Under the pieces are notes generated by a model. It saw only the letters and a list, made by a program, of their open reading frames with translations, searched no databases and was not told the DNA's origin. A stretch of DNA of 64,000 bases, taken from NCBI RefSeq assembly GCF_032229285.1, contig NZ_CP135084.1, forward strand, positions 992,001-1,056,000, read 5' to 3'. Shown here one piece after another: positions 43,781 through 53,003 of this stretch (position 1 is its first letter; each line of letters starts with the position of its first letter). A program made the position numbers and the translations under genes. This DNA is from Rheinheimera sp. MMS21-TC3 (lineage in GTDB: Bacteria; Pseudomonadota; Gammaproteobacteria; Enterobacterales; Alteromonadaceae).

Positions 43781-44185
43781 TTACTGGTAAAGATATTTAG
43801 TAAACAATACATCGCGCACTACGTCTTTACCGGTTTCGTCTTGCATTCTTTTTTGTATTTTATATAAAACTTCTTTGCGGATTTCTTCGCGGCCAAGTAA
43901 TGATTTTATGGTCGTTTCTGGCTGTTGGCTAAAGGTGTCAATAATCGTATCTAAAATTAAAGGTTCATGATGCTCAGCTAGAGGTAAATAGCTTTTATTA
44001 TCTAACATTAGTTCTACTACAACACGAATAAAGCCGACAGAGCGCCGATTGGTAGAGATATAGTTAGTGACAATATCGCTGTCAAAACCGTAATAGATAA
44101 TTTCTGGTTTTGTTTCATTTGCAGCCACTGCAGGTATTGAAAAACTTAGCGCAAATAATAGATAAGCTAGAAAATGTTTAGGCAT
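43781..44185 (-). CDS. FliL-like exported protein
   Basis: 134 residues from the ATG at 44185, with a signal peptide (HFLAYLLFALSFSIPAVA). The rest follows the FliL pattern (SVGFIRVVVELMLDN, then TTIKSLLGREEIRKEVLYKI). A FliL-like paralogue at this position near glpG and ubiC is familiar from Alteromonadales and Vibrio. It is not in a flagellar operon, so a flagellar role is uncertain. Confidence 0.75.
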   Translation of the reverse strand: MPKHFLAYLLFALSFSIPAVAANETKPEIIYYGFDSDIVTNYISTNRRSVGFIRVVVELMLDNKSYLPLAEHHEPLILDTIIDTFSQQPETTIKSLLGREEIRKEVLYKIQKRMQDETGKDVVRDVLFTKYLYQ

Positions 44186-44396
44186 AAGGTTCACTTTTAA
44201 GGGTTTAAGTTCAGCAATATTGGCTGTTACCATAACGATTTAGATGTATTTTAACAGTTTAAAGAGGAATTGCTATTAGCATAATGTATTGGCCTAATCC
44301 CAAGTTAGATAAAATACTAAGCCGTTATGATAGCTGAAAAGCTCACTGTAACTTGTTATTATATTGCCAGTATATATTTTTAGATGATAATTATTT

Positions 44397-44951
44397 GTGC
44401 CTACGCCTGTTATTTCTTTGCAAGCTGACTGGTCAGTTGCAAACAGTCTTGAATTACCCGCAGCAATAGCGCCTTGGCTATTGGAAGTGGCTTCACTAAC
44501 CGCACGTTTAAAGCGGCATTGTCAGCACTTTAAACTTCAGGTGTTGCATGAAAGCTTGCAACCTTTGCCATCTTTTTTACAGCCATTATTAGCAACTAGT
44601 TGCTCAGCATTATTGCGAGAAGTAATTTTATACTGTGACGATTTACCTTGTGTTTATGCCCAAAGCTGGTTACCTAAAACAACCCTAGATACTTTGCAGC
44701 CCTTAGCTAGTATGGGGCAGAGACCTTTAGGTGACTATATTTTTAGGCAGGATAATTTATATCGTGGTGAGATTGAAGCTTGCCAGCTAGATATTAGCTT
44801 AGAGCAAGTTGCTAATGGTAGCAGTCAATACTGCTGGGCTAGGCGGTCGGTATTTGAATTGCAACAGCAGCCTTTTTTGGTTGCTGAGGTGTTTTTACCC
44901 GCCATTTTGCAGTTGAAACTTGCTGAACATAATTTAACGAGAGCGCAATAA
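44397..44951 (+). CDS. ubiC: UbiC, chorismate pyruvate-lyase
   Basis: Produces 4-hydroxybenzoate, the first dedicated step of ubiquinone synthesis. 184 residues. The conserved Arg/Glu region is visible in LLREVILYCDD, LGDYIFRQDNLYRGEIE and the final FLVAEVFLPA. The start is a GTG at 44397 with a poor ribosome site. It overlaps ubiA by one base. Confidence 0.9.
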   Translation: MPTPVISLQADWSVANSLELPAAIAPWLLEVASLTARLKRHCQHFKLQVLHESLQPLPSFLQPLLATSCSALLREVILYCDDLPCVYAQSWLPKTTLDTLQPLASMGQRPLGDYIFRQDNLYRGEIEACQLDISLEQVANGSSQYCWARRSVFELQQQPFLVAEVFLPAILQLKLAEHNLTRAQ

Positions 44952-45823
44952 TGCAGTGGCAATTAACCAAACAGCATTGGTCAGATTACTTACAGTTAAT
45001 GCGCTTAGACAAGCCAATAGGTACTTATTTACTGCTATGGCCGACTTGGTGGGCTTTATGGATAGCGGCTGAAGGCGTGCCGCCGTTAGGTCTTTTAATT
45101 GTTTTTACCTTAGGCGTAATATTAATGCGTGCCGCAGGTTGCGTGATTAATGATTTTGCTGATCGTAAAGTAGATGGCGCTGTAGCTAGAACAAAACATC
45201 GCCCCTTAGCTGCCAAGCGGGTTAGTAGTGTTGAAGCTATTCAATTGTTTGTTGTGTTAGTGCTAGCAGCAGCAAGCTTACTTATTTTTTTAAATTGGCA
45301 AACGGTTTTATTGTCGGTGGTGGCTTTAGGCTTGGCGGTGGCTTATCCGTTTATGAAGCGTTATACCCATTTGCCGCAACTAGTATTAGGGGCTGCTTTT
45401 AGTTGGGGCATGCCTATGGCGTTTATGGCCTTACAATTACAATTGCCGTTAATAGTGTGGCTGTTATACGCTGCCAATTTGTTTTGGACTGTGGCTTATG
45501 ACACTTATTATGCGCTGGTAGATAAACCGGATGATTTAAAAACCGGTATTAAATCTACAGCTATTTTATTTGGCAAACAGGTATTTTTAATTATAGGCTT
45601 GCTGCAATTAGCTACCTTAGTTTTATTGTTGTTGGTAGGCTATTTAGCGCAATTGCATGGGATTTTTTATATTAGCTTAATAGCGGTGGCTGTCTGTTTT
45701 GGCTATCAGCATGTTATTGCCAAAAAAAGCTTAGCCGGCTGTTTTAGCGCTTTTTTACATAATCACTATGTGGGTATGCTAGTTTTTATTGGTATAGCCC
45801 TAAGTTATTTGCTGCAAGGGTAA
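44951..45823 (+). CDS. ubiA: UbiA, 4-hydroxybenzoate octaprenyltransferase
   Basis: Membrane prenyltransferase for the second step of ubiquinone synthesis. 290 residues with about eight helices. The two Asp-rich motifs are present: NDFADRKVDGAV and DTYYALVDKPDDLKTG. It is coupled to ubiC and followed after 3 bp by a DUF192 gene. Confidence 0.96.
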   Translation: MQWQLTKQHWSDYLQLMRLDKPIGTYLLLWPTWWALWIAAEGVPPLGLLIVFTLGVILMRAAGCVINDFADRKVDGAVARTKHRPLAAKRVSSVEAIQLFVVLVLAAASLLIFLNWQTVLLSVVALGLAVAYPFMKRYTHLPQLVLGAAFSWGMPMAFMALQLQLPLIVWLLYAANLFWTVAYDTYYALVDKPDDLKTGIKSTAILFGKQVFLIIGLLQLATLVLLLLVGYLAQLHGIFYISLIAVAVCFGYQHVIAKKSLAGCFSAFLHNHYVGMLVFIGIALSYLLQG

Positions 45824-45826
45824 GGT

Positions 45827-46267
45827 ATGAATAAAAGATTACTGTTGGCATGGCTGTTGTTAATAAGCTCTGCTGCTTGTGCGTCAAAACCGACAGAACA
45901 AGAGGCTAGGCGACTGTTTTCATTACAAACCCTTAATATTGGCGATATTAATATTGTAGTGCAAGTGGCTGATACAGCTAAGAAACGAGCGCAAGGCTTA
46001 ATGTTTCAGCAAACGGCTAAACCAGGCATGTTATTACTTTATCAGCAGCCTGCGGCTATTAGTTTATGGATGCGCAATACAACTATGCCATTAGATGTGG
46101 CTTTTATTGGCCCAGATTGGACTATTTTACATATTGAACAGCTAGTGCCTTTAGATGAAACCCCAGTAGCGGCAAAAACTGCGGTTATTGCTGCGTTAGA
46201 AATGCCGCAAGGTTGGTTTGCGGCAAAACAGATTAAGCCTGGTGCCCAAGTGCAATTGCTCGATTAA
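45827..46267 (+). CDS. DUF192 exported protein
   Basis: 146 residues with a lipoprotein-like signal (LLISSAACAS), then the DUF192 domain: QVADTAKKRAQGLMFQ, LLYQQPAAISLWMRNTTMPLDVAFI and LEMPQGWFA. Family function is unknown. Probably co-transcribed with ubiCA. Confidence 0.88.
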   Translation: MNKRLLLAWLLLISSAACASKPTEQEARRLFSLQTLNIGDINIVVQVADTAKKRAQGLMFQQTAKPGMLLLYQQPAAISLWMRNTTMPLDVAFIGPDWTILHIEQLVPLDETPVAAKTAVIAALEMPQGWFAAKQIKPGAQVQLLD

Positions 46268-46331
46268 GCTGTTTAAGCTTATCGAGCAACTGAAATTCAC
46301 TTCCTGATTATAAAAGTTACTTTATTAACTG

Positions 46332-49300
46332 TTAGCAACTTTTATATTGTTTGCGCTGTAATAAAAAGTACAACACAGGCAGTAATAACATCGAAATTAA
46401 CGGCGCTGCTATCATGCCGCCTAACATAGGTGCGGCTATGCGTTGCATCACTTCATTACCTGCACCTGAACCGAGCATTATAGGCAATAAACTTACTATA
46501 ATAGTTAGTACTGTCATGGCTTTGGGTCGCACTCTTTGCACGGCTCCTTGCATAATAGCTTGCCATAATTGTTGTTCATTACTCGGTTTTAACTCAGCGA
46601 TGGCGCGTTTTAAATACAACAGCATAACAACAGCAAACTCAGCAGCGACGCCACTTAAGGCTATTAAACCCACAGCAACGGCTACCGATAATTGATAATC
46701 CAGTAAATACAATAGCCATAAGCTACCGCTTAAAGCTAAAGGTAAGGTTATAAGGACTAAGATCACATCGGTTAAGTTTTTAAAGGTGAGGTATAGCAAC
46801 ATCATAATAATAAGCAAAGTGACCGGAACCAGCTGTTGCAAACGTTGTTGGGCGCGTTGCATATATTCGTATTGACCACCGATAGTTACGCTGATTTGTG
46901 CCGGATAAGTATTATTGGCAATCAGTTGCTCTAGTTGGTTTAAATAGTCGCCTAAATGGGTATCGCTAGTTAAATCGACATAAATCCAGTTAGTTAGCCT
47001 TGCGTTTTCTGAGCTAATCATAACAGGGCCATTAATTAACTCTACCTTTGCGACTTGCTCCAATAAGACATAAGCGCCATCACGACTTTGCAAGGGCAGC
47101 TTACGAATTTGCTTGGGATCACTGCGTTGATCGCGGGCAAAGCGCAAACTAATATCGTAGCTTTCGCGGCCTTGGATACTGGTAGCTATAGGTGCGCCGC
47201 CTATAGCAAAACGTACATAGTCGTGTAGCTCGGCTAAGGTAATGCCATAACGACCTAACTGACTAATATTAGGCTCTATCTGTAAATACAAACCGCGCTG
47301 GGCACGTTCGGCATAAACAGAGCGGCTGCCGTCTAAAGTTTTTATTTTTTGCTCTAATTCTGTAGCAACTTGTTGAATACTAGTTAAATCTGGTCCTGTT
47401 ACCTTTACGCCTATAGGCGTGCGAACCCCAGTTGATAACATATCTATGCGGGTTTTGATGGGCGGTAACCAAGCGTTAGTTAAACCAGGCACCTGCACCT
47501 TAGCATCAAGTTCAGCAATAATATCGTCTAAAGTTATGCCAGGTCGCCACTCTGTTTGCGGTTTTAGTCGAATGCTGGTTTCAAACATAGTCAAAGGTGC
47601 GGGATCGGTTGCGGTATTTGCGCGGCCACTTTTACCCAAGACGACAGCTACCTCTGGTACGGTTTTTATTAAGCGGTCAGTTTGCTGCAATAACTTAGCT
47701 GCTGTAGCTGGGCTAATACCTGGTAAGGTTGTGGGCATATACAACAAATCACCTTCGGCGAAGTCTGGCATAAACTCGCTAGATAAGTTTTGCCAAGGCA
47801 TTAAGCTACTAGCAAAGGCAATAATAGACAACAGCACTAGGGTTTTAGGAAAGCGTAGACACAGTTTTAATACGGGCTGATATAAGGCGATAAGCCAGCG
47901 ATTAAGTGGGTTTTTCTGCTCGCTAGGTATGTTGCCGCGCAATAAATACAGCATTAATACTGGCACTAAGGTGATTGCTAAGATAGCTGCCGCGGCCATA
48001 GCGAAGGTTTTAGTAAAAGCTAAAGGTGTAAATAGGCGCCCTTCTTGAGCTTCTAAAAAAAACACTGGCATAAAGCTGACGGTAATAACTAAAAGGGAGA
48101 AAAACAGCGCAGGGCCAACATCAGTACAGGCAGAGCTAATAACTTGACGATAAACACTAGGGCTGAGTGACGGTTGATGCTTTTTGGCTTGCTCGAGTTG
48201 TTTGTGAGCATGCTCTACCATAACAATAGCGGCATCAACTAGCGCCCCTATGGCAATAGCTATACCGCCTAAACTCATTACGTTGGCATTAATATTAAGC
48301 ATGTTCATTAACAAAATACTGCTTAATAAGGCCAAGGGTAAACTAATAACAGCAACTAGCGCTGAGCGAAAATGCAATAAAAACAGCACACAAATAATTG
48401 CTACTACGACCATTTCTTCTAGCAGTTTTTCGCTAAGATTACTTACGGTAGCTTCAATTAACTCAGAGCGATCGTAGACGGTAATAATTTCAACGCCTTT
48501 AGGTAGGCCAGTGCTTAATTGTTGTAGCTTCTGTTTTACTGCGTCTATTGTATTTAGCGCGTTTTCACCATGGCGCATAACAATAATGCCTGCGACAACT
48601 TCACCCTCGCCATTTAACTCGGCAATTCCCCGCCGTGCCGCTGGCACAACTTGTACTGTACCAATATCGGCCAGAGTTAAGGCTAAATCGGCCTTATTGC
48701 GTATACCTAGCGGGACTTTAGCTAAGTCTTGGCTTGACTGGATATAGCCGCTGCTTTGAATTAACAACTCGGTTTCGGCTACTTCTATAATGCCACCACC
48801 AACTTGTTGGTTATGGCTTTTAACCGCGGCTATCACATCGGCTAGGGTTAAGTTGTAAGCGCGCATTAAGCGAGGTTGTATTTCTAATTGGTAGGTTTTA
48901 GCCATACCGCCAATACTGGCCACTTCTGAAACACCATTGACACTTTGCAGTTCAGGGCCTAAGTAAAATTTTTGCAAGCTAGTGAGCTGCTCTAAGGAAT
49001 GCTGCCCCGTACGGTCAACTAAGGCATACTGAAACACCCAGCCGACACCACTGGCATCTGGGCCTAAGGTAGCAGTAGCACCTTGTGGTAGGGTGACGGT
49101 TTGTAAATATTCTAATACCCTAGAGCGCGCCCAGTAGGGGTCGGTGCCATCAGCAAAAATTACATATAAGTAACTGTCGCCTGCCATAGAGTAGCTACGT
49201 ACGGCTTTGGCTTTAGGCACAGCTAATAAAGCTGTGGCCAGAGGATAACTAACTTGTTGCTCAATTAACTCTGGAGTTTGTCCTGGGTAGCTGGTTTTAA

Positions 49301-49445
49301 TAATAACTTGGACATCAGATAAATCGGGTAAGGCATCTAACTTAATTTGTTGGCTTGCTTGCCAGCCAAATAACACTAAGGCTAAGCTACAAAGTAAAAT
49401 TAATACTGGGTTTTTAAGTGACCAGCGAATAATAAAGTTAATCAT
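46332..49445 (-). CDS. cusA: CusA-type heavy-metal RND efflux pump
   Basis: 1037-residue HME-RND transporter of the inner membrane. The three methionines of the Cu(I)/Ag(I) site are conserved in context: LLYMPTTLPG, APLTMFETSI and RIDMLSTGV. IAIGALVDAAIVMVEHAHK is the TM4 proton-relay region. I choose the ATG at 49445, overlapping the cusB stop (ATGATTAA) with GGAG upstream, over two earlier in-frame ATGs. No CusC, CusF or CusRS homologue is encoded nearby. Confidence 0.92.
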   Translation of the reverse strand: MINFIIRWSLKNPVLILLCSLALVLFGWQASQQIKLDALPDLSDVQVIIKTSYPGQTPELIEQQVSYPLATALLAVPKAKAVRSYSMAGDSYLYVIFADGTDPYWARSRVLEYLQTVTLPQGATATLGPDASGVGWVFQYALVDRTGQHSLEQLTSLQKFYLGPELQSVNGVSEVASIGGMAKTYQLEIQPRLMRAYNLTLADVIAAVKSHNQQVGGGIIEVAETELLIQSSGYIQSSQDLAKVPLGIRNKADLALTLADIGTVQVVPAARRGIAELNGEGEVVAGIIVMRHGENALNTIDAVKQKLQQLSTGLPKGVEIITVYDRSELIEATVSNLSEKLLEEMVVVAIICVLFLLHFRSALVAVISLPLALLSSILLMNMLNINANVMSLGGIAIAIGALVDAAIVMVEHAHKQLEQAKKHQPSLSPSVYRQVISSACTDVGPALFFSLLVITVSFMPVFFLEAQEGRLFTPLAFTKTFAMAAAAILAITLVPVLMLYLLRGNIPSEQKNPLNRWLIALYQPVLKLCLRFPKTLVLLSIIAFASSLMPWQNLSSEFMPDFAEGDLLYMPTTLPGISPATAAKLLQQTDRLIKTVPEVAVVLGKSGRANTATDPAPLTMFETSIRLKPQTEWRPGITLDDIIAELDAKVQVPGLTNAWLPPIKTRIDMLSTGVRTPIGVKVTGPDLTSIQQVATELEQKIKTLDGSRSVYAERAQRGLYLQIEPNISQLGRYGITLAELHDYVRFAIGGAPIATSIQGRESYDISLRFARDQRSDPKQIRKLPLQSRDGAYVLLEQVAKVELINGPVMISSENARLTNWIYVDLTSDTHLGDYLNQLEQLIANNTYPAQISVTIGGQYEYMQRAQQRLQQLVPVTLLIIMMLLYLTFKNLTDVILVLITLPLALSGSLWLLYLLDYQLSVAVAVGLIALSGVAAEFAVVMLLYLKRAIAELKPSNEQQLWQAIMQGAVQRVRPKAMTVLTIIVSLLPIMLGSGAGNEVMQRIAAPMLGGMIAAPLISMLLLPVLYFLLQRKQYKSC

Positions 49446-50679
49446 GGCCACTTGCTCCATGCTGATGCGCATCAGTGGCAGTAGAGCTAGGCAATTGGCT
49501 TAAACTTGCTTCAGCATCTAGTAAAAATTGGCCAGAAATGACTACAGTTTCGCCCTCATGCAAGCCACTGCGTATTTCTACAAATTGCTGCGCGGTATGG
49601 CCAGTTTCTACTTCACGGACACTAAACTCTTGGCCAGATTGAACAATAACTCGGCTAGCTGTTGGTGAAAGCATAACCGCTTGTTGGGGTACAGTTAATA
49701 CATTAGGCAAAGCACCGCCATATAACCTTACGGGTAACACCATATTGGGTTGTAATTGCAGCTGTTTATTTTCTATGGGCAGCCTAGCTTGGCTAGTACG
49801 GCTAATGCCATCTACGGCGGGGTAAATAAAAGCAACAGAGGTTTCAATGCCTTTACGTTGCAAAGCAGGCACATCAACTTCAGCAGCCATACCTAAGCGT
49901 AACCAAGTCTGCTGACTTTCAGGTACGTCGGCAATGACCCAGAGGTGTTGGCCGTTAGTGATCTCTATTAAAGTGTCGCTAGGTTTGATAAACATACCAT
50001 CACGGATATTAAGTTGGGTGACTACACCATCTTGCTGTGCATAAACCGTTATAAGATATAAACTTTTTTTGCTTTGTTTTAAGCTGGCTATTTGTTGATC
50101 GGTTAAGCCTAATAGGCGTAAACGGGTTTCGGCTCGTTGTAATAAGCTGCTACCGGTATTGCTGTCGCGCTCTATAACAGATAAGGCTTGCAAGTAGTCA
50201 TCTTGGGCGACTAATAAGTCTGGTGCATAATAGCTAAACAGCTTATCGCCAGCTTGTACTTTTTGGCCTAAGCTGCGCACATATAAATGTTCAATCCAGC
50301 CTTCAGCGCGGATATGGCTATGGTGGATGGCATCTTCTGCGTATTGCACTTGGCCAAAGGTTTCAATAAAGCGCCATAATTTACGTTTAGTCGCAGTGGC
50401 AGTACGAATACCTAGGGCTTGCTGCATGTCACCTGAGACAGTTACGCTGGCGCTATTGGCTGCAGAGTTAGGTTTTTTTTCCACTAAGGCCATACCACAA
50501 ATTGGGCAGGTACCAGCATGGTCTTGCTGAATATGCGGGTGCATAGGGCAAGCAAATATTGGCGCAGCTTGTTGTAAGGTTACAGGGTTTAATAGATTAG
50601 AGCTGATACTGGCTTGATTTGCCGAAACAAAGAATGAGCAAATTAGCAAAAAAGTAAAAATTAAGCTGAAGAAACGCAT
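49438..50679 (-). CDS. cusB: CusB-type periplasmic adaptor with heavy-metal-binding domain
   Basis: 413 residues. A signal peptide is followed by a small heavy-metal-binding module (FACPMHPHIQQDHAGTCPICG, with CPMHP and CPICGM). The membrane fusion protein core then shows the lipoyl/barrel halves (VQAGDKLFSYYAPDLLVAQDDYL). A His-containing tail (DAHQHGASGHD) could bind metal. Its stop overlaps the cusA start, so the two form a coupled pair for Cu/Ag export. Confidence 0.92.
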   Translation of the reverse strand: MRFFSLIFTFLLICSFFVSANQASISSNLLNPVTLQQAAPIFACPMHPHIQQDHAGTCPICGMALVEKKPNSAANSASVTVSGDMQQALGIRTATATKRKLWRFIETFGQVQYAEDAIHHSHIRAEGWIEHLYVRSLGQKVQAGDKLFSYYAPDLLVAQDDYLQALSVIERDSNTGSSLLQRAETRLRLLGLTDQQIASLKQSKKSLYLITVYAQQDGVVTQLNIRDGMFIKPSDTLIEITNGQHLWVIADVPESQQTWLRLGMAAEVDVPALQRKGIETSVAFIYPAVDGISRTSQARLPIENKQLQLQPNMVLPVRLYGGALPNVLTVPQQAVMLSPTASRVIVQSGQEFSVREVETGHTAQQFVEIRSGLHEGETVVISGQFLLDAEASLSQLPSSTATDAHQHGASGHD

Positions 50680-50740
50680 AAGTATGATCCTGATAAATAC
50701 TAAAATGGCTAGAAAATCTAGCGTAAAATTAGAATGTTAA

Positions 50741-51187
50741 TCAGGCATTTATAGGCGGTGGCGGATCGTTAAAAAATAACCAAGTAGGTAAAGTTGCTAT
50801 AGCGTTATTGCTGGCCATAGATATAGCAATATAGTTAAATAAAGTGGTATTAAGTAAGGCTGTACTTACTGCACAGTGCTGAGCACAACAGCCTTTATCA
50901 CAATCGCTATCATTACAGATTTTATCTTGCATGCAGCAGTCATGGTTTTGGTCAGTGATATTGGGCGCTGTGGTTGAGGCTGCTAAGCTATGACAAGGTG
51001 TTGCTGAACTTGCTTGTTCAGTGCTAACTAGTTCGCTATGGGATAGGTGAGTGTTAATTACTTTAATTTTAGCTGGTTTGCTGTTGGTTAAGCTTAGTGC
51101 TGTTTTACCATGGGCTAAAGCCACCGATCCGGTAAAGCTGGATAGTGTTAAGCAAATTAAAATTAGATAGCTAATTAGTGTACGCAT
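50741..51187 (-). CDS. Cysteine-rich exported protein upstream of cusBA
   Basis: 148 residues with a signal peptide (YLILICLTLSSFTGSVALA). A Cys/His cluster (HDCCMQDKICNDSDCDKGCC, then AQHC) suggests metal binding. The C-terminus ends in a hydrophobic stretch and DPPPPINA. It is 61 bp upstream of cusB on the same strand and likely belongs to the copper response unit. The family is not recognised. Confidence 0.7.
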   Translation of the reverse strand: MRTLISYLILICLTLSSFTGSVALAHGKTALSLTNSKPAKIKVINTHLSHSELVSTEQASSATPCHSLAASTTAPNITDQNHDCCMQDKICNDSDCDKGCCAQHCAVSTALLNTTLFNYIAISMASNNAIATLPTWLFFNDPPPPINA

Positions 51188-51191
51188 TGGC

Positions 51192-51208
51192 GCTTATAAT
51201 AAGCGCTT
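51192..51208 (-). promoter_or_regulatory. Palindrome at the start of the cusBA unit
   Basis: GCGCTTAT-A-ATAAGCGC, 8-bp arms, ending four bases before the ATG at 51187. It could be an operator or a start-site hairpin. No match to a known regulator site is claimed. Confidence 0.35.
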
Positions 51209-51276
51209 AAGCAGTTATTGCAAAGACAATTTTATCCAGTTGGGATAGATACTGAATAAAAAAAACAGATGAAAAT

Positions 51277-51924
51277 TTAATTGGCAGGGTCAAGTACGCC
51301 ATTAATGTTCGCATTTTTACGAAACCAGCCAGCAATACTAAAACGCGGATCTTGTGCAGGTAAAACCTCATGAGGAAAACGTTCGCTTTCAAATAATAAT
51401 AAGCTTCCAGCTGTGGGGGTAATAGTTTGGATTAGCTTGTCTGTCTCATCATATAAGGCTAGCTGGCCGCCTTTTTCTACCGTATTTAGGTAACTGACGG
51501 TGGTTAAGACTCTATTGGTCCGGCCTTTAAAGGCATCTAGATGCTTTTTATAAAAATCACCTTGCTGATAACGAGCAAAATGACATTCAAAATCAAATAG
51601 CCCTAAAAAGCACTGGCGGTTAAGCGCAAGTTGTAATTCGGCCATGAGTTGTAAATATGCTTGCTGAGCTGGTGTTGTTGCGTCAAACCATTGGGTAGCA
51701 TCACGGCGAATCTGTTGGTTAAGTTGATGGGCGGTGTTACGGCCAATACCAGCTAAGGTTAAATCTGCTTCGTATTGGGCTTCATGTAATAAAGCTGCAT
51801 TAAGTGAGTCAGTTAGAAACTGGGGTAATAATACCCAGCCATCTTGATAAAAGCGTTGTATTAAGAAGGCAAAAGGTGTGGCTTTATAGGTTACGGAGTC
51901 GGTACCAACAACAAAAGTAGTCAT
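51277..51924 (-). CDS. 2-oxoglutarate/Fe(II) oxygenase-like protein
   Basis: 215 residues with the double-stranded beta-helix dioxygenase ligands: KKHLDAFKGR (His and Asp), RFPHEVLPA (distal His), and RFSIAGWFRKN (2-oxoglutarate Arg). It resembles prolyl 4-hydroxylase-type proteins that modify small molecules or proteins. The substrate is unknown. It is separated from the copper genes by 89 bp. Confidence 0.82.
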   Translation of the reverse strand: MTTFVVGTDSVTYKATPFAFLIQRFYQDGWVLLPQFLTDSLNAALLHEAQYEADLTLAGIGRNTAHQLNQQIRRDATQWFDATTPAQQAYLQLMAELQLALNRQCFLGLFDFECHFARYQQGDFYKKHLDAFKGRTNRVLTTVSYLNTVEKGGQLALYDETDKLIQTITPTAGSLLLFESERFPHEVLPAQDPRFSIAGWFRKNANINGVLDPAN

Positions 51925-52051
51925 AGTAAATTAAACCTCGGAGAAAGCCCTAGCCAGCGCTGATTAATACTATCAGCCGCAGTTTCTAAACAAAGCGCTA
52001 AACTTAATGATTAGCGCTTTAGTTAGAACCGAGGTAGAGAGTTGCTTAAAC

Positions 52052-52642
52052 TTATTTCACCGGCTGCGGATAAGTTGGATACTGTTGCATAATTAAGTTT
52101 ACCACTTTATTAACGGCTTGCTGAGGATGTTGTAAATCTGACTTTTTTAAAGTGCCCTCAGATATACCTTCCCAAATTAACTGTTTTTGTTTGGCGTCAA
52201 TAATATCAATATTTACTGTGCCTACTTTATAATTAATGGTATCAACTTCTGTTGTATATATTGGGAAACCGGCATAAACACCACGCCGATAATTATAGTA
52301 GCCGTAATTAAAGCTAGCACTTGGCGTAGATCGCACCTCAGTGCGGTGTTGAATATTTGAGTTGAAGTTAACTAGCAAGTCAGGGTTTTGCTCTGTATAT
52401 TGATAGCCAGCTTTTTTCATTTCATTGCTAATGGCGGCTTTAAAATTTTGGGTAACGATAGTGGTGTAACCTGCTTTGTCAGTTGCAAGCTGATCTATAA
52501 AGCCAAAAGTTTTATAGCTGCTAAAATTAGTACCAAGAACCGAATCTGAGCGCACTTGCGGGCCGGATGAACAAGCTGCTAGTGTTAACAGTATTGCAGC
52601 ACTAAACAGAGCAGTAATACGTTTTCGATTAATGTTCAGCAT
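52052..52642 (-). CDS. DUF4136 lipoprotein
   Basis: 196 residues. A lipobox signal (ILLTLAACSSG) is followed by the DUF4136 pattern: FSSYKTFGFID, KKAGYQYTEQNPDLLVNFN, and IDIIDAKQKQLIWEGISEGTL. Outer-membrane or periplasmic; function unknown. Confidence 0.87.
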   Translation of the reverse strand: MLNINRKRITALFSAAILLTLAACSSGPQVRSDSVLGTNFSSYKTFGFIDQLATDKAGYTTIVTQNFKAAISNEMKKAGYQYTEQNPDLLVNFNSNIQHRTEVRSTPSASFNYGYYNYRRGVYAGFPIYTTEVDTINYKVGTVNIDIIDAKQKQLIWEGISEGTLKKSDLQHPQQAVNKVVNLIMQQYPTYPQPVK

Positions 52643-53003
52643 AATATTGTCCTTTAATTGTGGAGCCTAGATGCAGGTTGAGTTAAAAACATCAAGAGCA
52701 TACTATACTATGTAAAGCATCATGAACCGGGGCTTAAACAAGATAATTTGCTTTATTAATGCTAGAGTATAAGCGTATAATTTAATCAAGTGCAACCTAA
52801 GTAGCTGTTTTAATTTATATTAGTGTAATTGTTTGCCAGATATATTATTAGCGTTAGCTATCAGAGGGAACTCATATTACACTAAAGCAAGGTGCTTAGT
52901 TGCCCAAGTAATAATTTAAACGTTGCTAATTGTAGCTTGTTTAAAGATAAGACAGCTAGAACAACAACGATGTATTGTTATAGCCTAAGTAAAACGAGAG
53001 CTG
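52643..53003. other. Intergenic region with no feature recognised
   Basis: This 361-bp divergent A+T-rich gap separates the DUF4136 lipoprotein gene (minus) from the coiled-coil gene (plus). It must hold both promoters. I see no convincing inverted repeat, repeat family or short gene in it. Confidence 0.5.

Noticed and set aside
46268-46331. Terminator between the DUF192 and cusA genes
   Set aside because: The AAAAGTT/AACTTTT pairing has a long loop and extends into the cusA coding end; not convincing.
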